From the NCBI GenBank assembly GCA_018267825.1, contig JAFDXR010000001.1, positions 46,284 to 110,283 on the forward strand: DNA of 64,000 bases, in the 5' to 3' direction. Shown here piece after piece: positions 44,338 through 52,900 of this stretch. The first letter of the stretch is position 1, and each line of letters starts with the position of its first letter. The position numbers and the translations under genes are program-made. The notes under the pieces were generated by a model that saw only the letters and a program-made list of their open reading frames with translations, ran no database searches and was not told the DNA's origin. The DNA is from Bacteroidota bacterium (lineage in GTDB: Bacteria > Bacteroidota > Bacteroidia > B-17B0 > Aurantibacillaceae).

Positions 44338-44721
44338 ATGGATACGTTACACGAAAAGATCAATGCCATTTATAAAACAGCCAAAAGCTATCCTGAAGTT
44401 GTAGAACGTTTGATTGCACTGGGAATTCAGACTTATACGGTAGATGTGGCCTCATCCACCATTTTGTACCGTAATTCGGAAGGGCGGCACGTTATTCACC
44501 CCGGAACACACGATCTGAGGCTTATATCTGCTGCATTTGATACAAAAAAAGTGATACAGGCTATCCGGGACAATCAACAGGGGAAGTCGGACTATTCCGG
44601 TTTTATGAATGCGATTGCCGAAGCAGGCGTCAGGTTTTATGAAGCTACCTTAGTCGGTGCTGAAAAAAGGGTGACCTACATAGGCCCGCAGGATCACTAT
44701 GAAGAGAAAATTTCCCTATAA
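44338..44721 (+). CDS. DUF1398 family protein
   Basis: A 127-residue protein matching DUF1398: YPEVVERLIALGIQTYTVD, then DFSGFM-like DYSGFMNAIAEAGVRFYEA and ending in YEEKISL. The family is often called phage envelope protein by old annotation, without evidence. Function unknown. Probably co-transcribed with the GNAT gene. Confidence 0.85.
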   Translation: MDTLHEKINAIYKTAKSYPEVVERLIALGIQTYTVDVASSTILYRNSEGRHVIHPGTHDLRLISAAFDTKKVIQAIRDNQQGKSDYSGFMNAIAEAGVRFYEATLVGAEKRVTYIGPQDHYEEKISL

Positions 44722-44779
44722 CATTTTTTAGGAAAACACATCGCTCAATTCCTTGTTTACCAACGTATACAAGGACTAT

Positions 44780-45232
44780 ATGAGACATGTTATATCTGTA
44801 CTTGAAGGTACCTGGTGTGTGATAAGCAGTAGCTTGCCGATGTGGCTCAATGGCGACAGGACTCAACCTTCATTTACCTACACACACATAAAAATACACG
44901 GGCAGGATGTGCTTCTGGATGAAACTATGTATTACAAAAACGGGAAATGCCGTGTTATTACCGGTATAGACTACCCACGCAGAAATAAAACGTTCGGATT
45001 TGTATGGCGGCATAAGTTTTTACCATTCATCAAAAGCAAGTGGGAAGTGGTATTTATGAATGAGCATGAACAATGGGCGGTTATCTATTTCGGGGCTACA
45101 TTTTTTACACCGGCCGGTGTAGATATTATCAGTAAAGGAAATATGACTGTTGATCAATTAAAACGTATTAAAGCCGAAATGCTGGAGCACCCGCTCGTGA
45201 AAGATTATGCCCTGCTTGTAAGAGACATCTGA
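44780..45232 (+). CDS. Hypothetical protein, lipocalin-like length
   Basis: A 150-residue protein from ATG 44780; a TTG at 44753 could add nine residues. It begins with VLEGTWCVISSS, as in lipocalin-like domains, then alternates strands (FTYTHIKIHG, KTFGFVWRHKF, WEVVFMNEHEQWAVIYFG) with a final helix. No named family. Its stop is one base from the stop of the convergent AraC gene. Confidence 0.7.
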   Translation: MRHVISVLEGTWCVISSSLPMWLNGDRTQPSFTYTHIKIHGQDVLLDETMYYKNGKCRVITGIDYPRRNKTFGFVWRHKFLPFIKSKWEVVFMNEHEQWAVIYFGATFFTPAGVDIISKGNMTVDQLKRIKAEMLEHPLVKDYALLVRDI

Positions 45233-45233
45233 T

Positions 45234-46295
45234 TTATTCTGTTTTATCTTTTTCAGTATCCATGGAAACTGAGACCCTGGCATCGTTGCGGTAATACGAT
45301 GGCGATTGCCCTGTCCAGCGTTTAAAGGCTTTCCGGAAAGCACTGATGTCGTTGTATCCGAATAAAAAAGAAATCTCTTTGATCGTAAGTTTGCTGGTTT
45401 CCAGAAGGCGAATAGCCATGTGTTTGCGGGTGTGATTGTACAAATCTATAAATGTGGTGTTCTCTGTCGTAAGCATTCGCTGCAGGTTCCGCACCGACAG
45501 ATTCAGAGCGCCCGCTACACTATCGACAGTGATGATGGCATTTTCCCTGATCTTTTTCAGGATCACATTCTGCACATCGCGGGTAAAAGACTTTTCGCGT
45601 TGCACCTTCTGAAGTTCGGCATCCACCATATTTAAAAAACTCTGATACAATGCCGGATCAAATGTCATGAGCGGAGCACACACATCGTCGAGGTAGAAAA
45701 ACATACGGCATACATGATGATTATAAGAGATGTTTGTCCTGAATTTTTTCTCATAGATATAGGAAAATGCAGGTTCCGGAAAATTCATTTCCATTTTAAA
45801 AAGCTGAACATCCCGTCGCAATAATTTCCGTGCAAAAAAATACATGGAGTATGCGATATATTCAGCCTCGCACCGTTGCTCTATCGGGTGATTAATAACA
45901 AACTCAGGTGCAGGAATTATTTCAACAATATATTTATTGCCGCTTGTATAAGCTTTCATATCGGTCACCGTGGTAAGTAAATCCAGGTTCTGCACCAGAT
46001 GCTCCATGGTTGTTTTTATGTCGGGACAGGTCTGTAAAAGATAACCAATAATCCCAACCATGCTGATATCGCTTTTCTCGGACAGAAGAAAGCCAGGACA
46101 TGGTGTATTGTACTCTTTTTGGGCAAGCTCCCAGAACTTTCGGTACGATTCGAGCGAAACTATGCCGCGTTCGTCATGCAATAAAGCATCCGTTAAGTCG
46201 CAATGTTTATAAAACATTTCTATCAGGGCGGGTTCGGAAACGCAACAACGGATGATCCTTGATAAAAACTTGGCTGAAAATTCTAATCTTGCCAT
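45234..46295 (-). CDS. AraC family transcriptional regulator
   Basis: A 353-residue regulator. The N-terminal ligand domain (about 15-220) is of the arabinose-binding-like type found in OruR/ArgR-like AraC proteins. The C-terminal two-helix-turn-helix DNA-binding domain (about 240-340) has AGALNLSVRNLQRML and IKEISFLFGYNDISAFRKAFKRWTGQSPSYYR. Target genes are unknown; the convergent lipocalin-like gene and the T9SS gene upstream are possible. Confidence 0.92.
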   Translation of the reverse strand: MARLEFSAKFLSRIIRCCVSEPALIEMFYKHCDLTDALLHDERGIVSLESYRKFWELAQKEYNTPCPGFLLSEKSDISMVGIIGYLLQTCPDIKTTMEHLVQNLDLLTTVTDMKAYTSGNKYIVEIIPAPEFVINHPIEQRCEAEYIAYSMYFFARKLLRRDVQLFKMEMNFPEPAFSYIYEKKFRTNISYNHHVCRMFFYLDDVCAPLMTFDPALYQSFLNMVDAELQKVQREKSFTRDVQNVILKKIRENAIITVDSVAGALNLSVRNLQRMLTTENTTFIDLYNHTRKHMAIRLLETSKLTIKEISFLFGYNDISAFRKAFKRWTGQSPSYYRNDARVSVSMDTEKDKTE

Positions 46296-46385
46296 GGGGT
46301 ACAGGTTCTCGACAAGTCTTAAGGGAATAAAATAATGGTTTTACAGATCATCAAAAATAATATTATTTATTGAGTACAATGGAGT

Positions 46386-47693
46386 CTATTCTGTTTTTTG
46401 AATCTTTCGGGTTACAACCTCTCCATTGGAAAGAATTATTTCAAGGTAGTAGAGTCCCATCGGAAAACCGCGCATGTCTGCCACCGGAGAATCTGTATCA
46501 ATGTGCGTCAATTCTTCGCCATGAGAGTTGTAAAGGATCCATCCGCTCAGTGGCATTTTATTTCCGGCAATGTATACATAGTCCTGGGTTGGATTCGGAA
46601 AACACTGTATCTGGTCTCCCTGCCAGCTGTCGTCCAGCTCAATAATACGCGAATATGTAAATGTTCCGTCGCAGTCGACCAAACGCAGCCGGTAATAATG
46701 CAGTATATTTTTCCTGACATGAGGTTGTAGTACCGAGTATGTATGAAATTCGGTTGAGTTTATTGCACCTATTTGCCCTGCTATTGAATCGAAATGAATG
46801 GCATCGGTTGAATGTTCCGCCACAAAACGACAGTTATTCTTTTCAGAAAGTGTACTCCAGGTTAATAATGCGTTATCATTCAGAAGCGTTCCTCTAAAAG
46901 ACAAAAGTTCGACGGGCAATACGATCAGGCAACCATTGCAAGAGTTAAAAACAGTAGCTGCCCCCCAGTTAGGCCCCACAATAACATTGATTGATCCCGG
47001 CAAACAAATCAGTGTTTTTGTGTTTGCACTTACTGCATTGGAGTTAATAACCTGATTAAGCACATTAACACAGGCCACCCCGGTAGGAAGCACGAAACTA
47101 TTGGTATACTGATTGATCAGAATGGAAGTTGTAATCATACTTCCCGGCCCCTGACAAACACAACCGGCTGAGTTCGTACTCTGAATAATGAAATAGGAGA
47201 ACGAGGACTGTCCATTGTTGACAAAATAGGAATTTGGTCCCTGTACAATGAACTGATCGAAAGGAACGGAAAAAACAGAACTTGTCAGACAGTTTATAAT
47301 AGTATTACTGCTCCCTGTTACCACACTTCTTCTGAAAGACAGGTTACCATAATTATAAATGGTTGTATTGGCTCCAAATACAAGGGCGCCTCCTCCCATC
47401 ACAGTTAATGTTGCTCCAGGTGCTATAGTAATGGTTCCTGAGATCACCGAAATATCAGTCAGTGTTAAGTTTCCGCACACCAATAACTGTCCGCCATTCA
47501 ACGTTATACTATTGTATGATGCGGTCCCTGAGAATGTTTTTATGAGGCTACCGGTAATATTATCGCCATCTGCCAGTAAAACTCCGGATGGCGGTGTACA
47601 GCCCGAAAAAACAGGAAATGCCTGGCATTGCGCCCGGTGTTTTTGCGGCAGCAGATTGAAAAAAAACAGAAAAAGAAACGCGAAAGTACCCAT
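46386..47693 (-). CDS. Secreted T9SS type A protein with glycine/asparagine-rich body
   Basis: A 435-residue protein from ATG 47693, which gives a signal peptide (MGTFAFLFLFFFNLL...AQ). An alternative ATG is at 47729, and a frame to 47903 adds a poor, basic leader. The middle is a parallel beta-helix-like stretch (GQLLVCGNLTLTDISVISGTITI, VFGANTTIYNYGNL), then a linker with LPVELLSFRGTL, common before the end module, and a type A sorting domain (CFPNPTQDYVYI to VVTRKIQKTE). Surface or secreted; role unknown. Confidence 0.8.
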   Translation of the reverse strand: MGTFAFLFLFFFNLLPQKHRAQCQAFPVFSGCTPPSGVLLADGDNITGSLIKTFSGTASYNSITLNGGQLLVCGNLTLTDISVISGTITIAPGATLTVMGGGALVFGANTTIYNYGNLSFRRSVVTGSSNTIINCLTSSVFSVPFDQFIVQGPNSYFVNNGQSSFSYFIIQSTNSAGCVCQGPGSMITTSILINQYTNSFVLPTGVACVNVLNQVINSNAVSANTKTLICLPGSINVIVGPNWGAATVFNSCNGCLIVLPVELLSFRGTLLNDNALLTWSTLSEKNNCRFVAEHSTDAIHFDSIAGQIGAINSTEFHTYSVLQPHVRKNILHYYRLRLVDCDGTFTYSRIIELDDSWQGDQIQCFPNPTQDYVYIAGNKMPLSGWILYNSHGEELTHIDTDSPVADMRGFPMGLYYLEIILSNGEVVTRKIQKTE

Positions 47694-48042
47694 CCGGAAA
47701 GGCCGCAGGAATAGAAATAGGATTGTCATGAGAGTGAGTTGGCTTATGAAAACGAAAATATGCAGGCATTCGCTCCGCCCCCCTGTCATTTTATGACATT
47801 GAAGAGTTATATTGCGACAATGATCACCTGAAACCTGTCGGAAAAACCACAGGTACCTGATCATAACCTGTCTGAAAAGCCATTTTCTAACCAAAATCGT
47901 CATGGAGCGGCCATAGATTCAGGTAGCTTTCTTTTAACAGTCAATTTACATTGCAAGAACAAAAAAAACCGTATAAACAGCAATTTTCCTGAATTAACGG
48001 GCTTTTCATGGTTATTACCTTCTTTTGGATTTTCTTAACGTA

Positions 48043-48082
48043 TAGGTATAAATACCTACTCATAATTAGGTATTTATACCTA
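48043..48082. repeat. Inverted repeat of two near-palindromic 16-mers
   Basis: TAGGTATAAATACCTA (48043-48058) and TAGGTATTTATACCTA (48067-48082) are exact reverse complements of each other with 8 bases between. Each is also a near-palindrome itself, so two dimers could bind side by side. It ends directly before the -33 element of the tail-collar gene, the place for an activator site. Confidence 0.8.
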
Positions 48083-48083
48083 T

Positions 48084-48113
48084 TTGAGTTGTGATTTATT
48101 TCGTCTAATATTG
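48084..48113 (+). promoter_or_regulatory. Promoter of the tail-collar (MdpB-like) gene
   Basis: TTG (48084-48086), a 19-base spacer and TAATATTG (48106-48113) match the Bacteroidota promoter. It lies about 45 bases before the ATG and directly after the inverted repeat. Confidence 0.65.
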
Positions 48114-48156
48114 GGAAGTTAAATCAAATTAATAACCACTTAAAAAAAAAACATTT

Positions 48157-48717
48157 ATGGACGAGTACATGGGAATTATTAAGCTATTTGCTGGAAATTT
48201 TGCTCCACGCGGATGGGCGTTTTGCGCAGGTCAAACACTTGCTATTTCTTCTAACACTGCATTGTTCTCTATTTTAGGAACAACGTATGGCGGTAACGGA
48301 ACAACAACTTTCTGTTTACCCGATTTACGTGGCCGTGTTCCTGTAGGTGTAACCAACTCAGGCGGAAGCCCATTAAGCACTTACACCCTTGGTGAAGTTA
48401 CCGGTACAGAAAGCAATACTATTCTGGTAAACAACCTTCCACCGCATACACACACGGCTGCGCTTAGTGTAAGCAATGCAGATTCTTCGCAGACTGCTGC
48501 TACAGCCGGTGCATCTATTGCAACTCCAGGTTCAGGATCAGGACGTGCATTTACAGCGACATTAGGTTTTAACACAACTGCTCCAAACACCCAGTTAGCT
48601 GCTACATCTATCACTGTAGGTGCAACAGGTTCAGGTATTCCTGTAAACAATATCCAACCGGTACTTGCCCTCAACTACATTATCTGTACTGAAGGTGTTT
48701 ACCCATCCAGAAACTAA
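48157..48717 (+). CDS. Phage tail-collar domain protein (microcystin-dependent MdpB-like)
   Basis: A 186-residue protein. The N-terminal collar domain has IKLFAGNFAPRGWAFCAGQ, LFSILGTTYGGNGTTTF and LPDLRGRVPVG. A Ser/Thr/Ala-rich end with NNIQPVLALNYIIC follows. Such MdpB-type proteins occur outside phages in many bacteria, often near T9SS or adhesion genes. No other phage genes are seen here. Function unknown. Confidence 0.92.
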   Translation: MDEYMGIIKLFAGNFAPRGWAFCAGQTLAISSNTALFSILGTTYGGNGTTTFCLPDLRGRVPVGVTNSGGSPLSTYTLGEVTGTESNTILVNNLPPHTHTAALSVSNADSSQTAATAGASIATPGSGSGRAFTATLGFNTTAPNTQLAATSITVGATGSGIPVNNIQPVLALNYIICTEGVYPSRN

Positions 48718-48733
48718 GAAAACTATGAAAAGC

Positions 48734-48770
48734 GATAAGAGACAGGGGTACCTGTCTCTTATTGTTTTAT
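48734..48770. terminator. Bidirectional terminator
   Basis: ATAAGAGACAGG and CCTGTCTCTTAT (48735-48746 and 48751-48762) form a perfect 12-bp stem followed by TGTTTTAT. It serves the plus-strand MdpB-like gene and overlaps the end of the minus-strand methyltransferase-like gene. Confidence 0.82.
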
Positions 48771-49811
48771 AACATGCGACCAGTTGGGCAGATCGCGGAA
48801 ATGGTAAACCAGTTCGAAGGATTTACACCCCGCCAGGTTATAAAAATTGGTAATGCAAAAAGGGTTAGTAATATAGGACTCTGCTGATTCCAGATGTTGC
48901 TCACCATAAATATGAATCTGTGTAAATACGCAGATATCAGGCCATAGATCAAAAGAAACCGGCATTTCATGAACCGTATACCTGAAATCACCGCTCTGCT
49001 GATCCACTTGTTTAAGAAAATCCAGTTCTTTGTTTATTGAGAATAACCTGTTTTTCACCTGGCGGTTCGGATAAGGAGTCATGGCCTCTATTCGCCCCCG
49101 GTCGAAAGCGTGAAGATCGTTTCGCAAATATGGCTCATCCCCGAAAGTGGTATAAACCATATCCATGTTTATAGACTCCGGAATAAGTATCCCGTTGGGT
49201 TCCAGTTGCCCGGCAAGGTTTATAGTTACTGAGACCTGCGGTTCGCGAACCAGGGCCCGGAACATAGTCTCTGTAATCAGTAAATTCATTGGCCAGTTCT
49301 CCGGCTTCCGGTAAGTGGTGGCATCTGTTTCAATGGTTTTGATGCTATATGCCTGCAGGCCTAATGCATTGAGCAGCTTCTGAACCGACTCCAGCGAAGA
49401 CGCATTGATATCAAGTAATACACAATCGAGCTGACGGGAATCAAACAAAGGCAGTAAAGGCAGCAGCAGCGTACCGAGAGGCCCGCAACCCGCATATAAG
49501 ATATTTACAGCGGATGATGCCTGGCTTTGTATCATTTGCCTGATGGCTGCATGGGTTCCCTTCAAAAAACGTGCGGTGCGTATATAATCATCCAGACAAA
49601 GGGCTGCGTCGTACGATGATAAGGCAATCCCTCCCGACACCTTCGTTTCATTGTCTTTTTGAACATATTGTGTCAATTTACTCTGCACAGAATGAATAAA
49701 TTCAGAAAGTGCCTTTGCGGTTTCCACTTCTGTATAAACATTTTCAGAGGCCAGTATAGCTGAGCTAAGCCTTGCCAGTTCCTGAAAATTCGACATCACG
49801 GTTTTCTGCAT
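48759..49811 (-). CDS. SAM-dependent methyltransferase-like protein
   Basis: A 350-residue protein with a Rossmann-type SAM site, VNILYAGCGPLGTLLLPLL (about 105-122), then an acidic LDINASS and LLITETMFRAL. An N-terminal helical domain precedes it (about 1-95). It most likely methylates a small molecule or protein; there is no specific hit. A second ATG at 49796 is possible. Confidence 0.72.
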   Translation of the reverse strand: MQKTVMSNFQELARLSSAILASENVYTEVETAKALSEFIHSVQSKLTQYVQKDNETKVSGGIALSSYDAALCLDDYIRTARFLKGTHAAIRQMIQSQASSAVNILYAGCGPLGTLLLPLLPLFDSRQLDCVLLDINASSLESVQKLLNALGLQAYSIKTIETDATTYRKPENWPMNLLITETMFRALVREPQVSVTINLAGQLEPNGILIPESINMDMVYTTFGDEPYLRNDLHAFDRGRIEAMTPYPNRQVKNRLFSINKELDFLKQVDQQSGDFRYTVHEMPVSFDLWPDICVFTQIHIYGEQHLESAESYITNPFCITNFYNLAGCKSFELVYHFRDLPNWSHVIKQ

Positions 49812-49870
49812 AACAGGTTATTTATCGAAAACAAAGGAATAAAAATAAATTACAGTAAACTATATATTTC

Positions 49871-49878
49871 TATATTTG
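49871..49878 (+). promoter_or_regulatory. -7 promoter element of the giant T9SS gene
   Basis: TATATTTG, an exact TAnnTTTG, lies 25 bases before the ATG at 49903. The -33 side is AT-rich without a TTG. Confidence 0.5.
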
Positions 49879-49902
49879 ATTCTTCAATTAAAACTCCACA
49901 GC

Positions 49903-52900
49903 ATGAAAAAAAACTATTTTTACGTTTTTCTATTTACTTTTTTAAGCGCTTTTACATGGGCTCAGACAACAGAGACCTTTGAAAGCTACACAACCGGCAA
50001 ACCCCAATCTTTTACAAGTGCCGGACAAACTTTTACATTAACCTCACTGAACTGTATCGGTGGTGGAGCTTGGGGGATTTTCATTCCGGGGCAATCTTAT
50101 ACCGATTGTCAAAGCATTGGCCATACAAGTACCGGTACCGGTTATGGTGTTGGTACAGCCTGTGCATCCAGCGCAGCCTGTGGATCTGTATCCAATAATT
50201 TTATAGACAACGGAAATGCTTCGACAGGCCAGGTATATTCTATTAAGACCTCAAACAGCGCATTGTTCACCATGCGTTCTTTATACATTTATATATCGGT
50301 CAATAATGGTTCCAGTCCGACTTCAACGGGTATCACTTTTACCGGAAAAAAAGCAGGAGCAGGTACTTTTACCTATACTCCCGGAGCTTTGTCTATGAAT
50401 ACAAACGGTTTTACCTATGTCGACTTTGTAGCAGCAGGTTATAGCGGTTATAATATAGATGAATTGGTACTGACTGAAACAGGTTCTGTGAATTATGTAG
50501 CAGTCGATAATTTTGTATGGGGCGCAGCAGTGGCGGCCATGTCAGCAACTACATCCTTTACAGCAGTTTCATGTAATGGTGGTTCTAACGGCCGAGCAAG
50601 TGTTACCGTAAGCGGTGGCACCTCTCCTTATACCTATGCATGGAGTCCGAGCGGCGGTACTGCTTCTCTGGCTACAGGCTTATCTGCAGGTAATTATACC
50701 TGTACAATTACAGACGCAACATCTTCTGTTTTAACCAAAACCATAACTGTTACCCAGCCCGCTGCGTTTTCTGTATCATCAGCTACCACCAACGTAGCCT
50801 GTAATGGTGGTTCCAACGGTGCTGCTGCGGTAAGCGTTAGTGGTGGTACATCCCCTTACTTTTATTCCTGGGCTCCGAGCGGTGGCACAGGGGCAACAGC
50901 TACCGGTCTGAGCGCAGGAAACTATACCTGTACCATTACCGACAACAATAGCTGTACAACAAACAAAGTATTCCTGATTACTCAACCTTCGGCAATGTCT
51001 GTTTCCGGAAGTACCACAAACGTATCCTGTAACGGAGGATCGAATGGTGCAGTGAGTGTAAGTGTAAGTGGCGGAACTCCGGGTTATACATATTCATGGG
51101 CACCAAGTGGTGGAACTGCGGCTACGGCTACCGGCCGCGCAGCCGGAACGTACACCTGTACCATTACAGATGCTAATGGATGTACAACTACCAAAGCCTT
51201 TTTAGTAACCCAACCTTCTGCATTCTCGGTTTCTTCAGCAACAACTAACGTAGCCTGTAACGGCGGAACTAATGGTGCCGCGGCGGTTTCCGTATCGGGT
51301 GCTACTTCGCCTTATACATACGCATGGTCACCTAGCGGTGGTACGGCAGCTACAGCTACCGGACTGGCAGCAGGAAGCTACACCTGTACCATTACAGATG
51401 CCAACAGCTGTTCAACAACCAAAGCATTTACAATTAGCCAACCTACAGCATTCAGTGTAAGTGGCTCAACAACCAATGTGGCCTGCAACGGTGGCTCAAA
51501 CGGTGCAGCCAGTGTATCTGTATCAGGTGCTACAGCCCCTTATACCTATGCATGGTCGCCGAGCGGTGGTACGGCAGCTACAGCAACCGGCCTGGCAGCA
51601 GGAAGCTATACATGTACCATTACAGACGCCAACAGCTGTACAACAACCAAAGCATTTACCTTAACCCAGCCTACAGCTTTCAGCGTAAGCGGTTCTACAA
51701 CCAATATCTCCTGTAACGGCGGTTCCAATGGCGCTGCCAGTGTTTCTGTATCAGGTGCTACATCACCTTATACTTATGTTTGGTCACCGAGCGGTGGTAC
51801 GGCAGCAACAGCAACCGGCCTGGCAGCAGGAAATTACACCTGTACCATTACAGATGCCAATAGCTGTACAACAACCAAAGCTTTTACATTAACCCAACCA
51901 GCAGCATTCAGCGTGAGTGGTTCTACAACCAATATCTCCTGTAACGGTGGCTCTAACGGCGCAGCCAGTGTATCTGTATCAGGTGCTACAGCCCCTTATA
52001 CCTACGCATGGTCACCGAGCGGTGGTACGGCAGCTACAGCAACCGGCCTGGCAGCGGGAAGCTACACTTGTACCATTACAGATGCCAATAGCTGCACAAC
52101 AACCAAGGCATTTACAATTACTCAACCTACTGCATTCAGCGTATCATCTTCAACCACAAATGTGGCTTGTAACGGTGGTTCAAACGGTGCGGCCAGTGTT
52201 TCTGTATCGGGTGCTACTTCGCCTTATACATACGCATGGTCGCCAAGTGGCGGGACAGCAGCAACAGCAACCGGCCTGGCAGCAGGAAGCTACACCTGTA
52301 CCATTACAGATGCCAACGGCTGTACAACAACCAAAGCATTTACTTTAACCCAGCCTACTGCGTTCTCTGTATCATCATCAACTACTAACGTTGCCTGTAA
52401 CGGCGGAAGCAATGGCGCTGCCAGCGTTTCTGTATCGGGTGCTACATCGCCTTATACATACGCATGGTCGCCTAGCGGTGGAACAGCGGCTACAGCTACC
52501 GGCCTGGCAGCAGGAAGCTACACCTGCACCATTACAGATGCCAACAGCTGTTCAACTACCAAAGCATTTACACTTACTCAACCAACTGCATTCAGCGTAA
52601 GTGGTTCTACAACCAATGTAGCCTGTAACGGTGGCACCAATGGCGCTGCCGGTGTGACAGTATCCGGTGCTACATCGCCTTATACCTATGCATGGTCACC
52701 GAGTGGCGGTACTGCTGCAACAGCTACTGGTCTGGCAGCAGGAAACTACACCTGTACCATTACTGACAATAACGGTTGTACGACAACCAAAGCATTTAAT
52801 GTAACACAACCTGCGGTATTCAGTGTGAGTGGTTCTACAACCAATGTAGCCTGTAACGGTGGATCAAACGGTGCAGCCAGTGTTTCTGTATCCGGTGCTA

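Larger units (their letters stand above)
47694..48156. promoter_or_regulatory. Control region between divergent T9SS and tail-collar genes
   Basis: About 460 bases without a clear gene. The half next to the tail-collar gene holds a 16-bp inverted repeat and a promoter, listed separately. The remainder shows nothing I can support. Confidence 0.5.

Noticed and set aside
44338..44721. DUF1398 gene as a phage envelope protein
   Set aside because: The name is an old annotation label; the context is ordinary chromosome.
46386..47903. Extended start of the T9SS type A protein at 47903
   Set aside because: The added 70 residues are basic and lack a signal peptide; the inner ATG gives a clean one.
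48157..48717. Tail-collar gene as a sign of a prophage
   Set aside because: No capsid, portal, terminase or lysis genes nearby. MdpB-like proteins occur widely outside phages.
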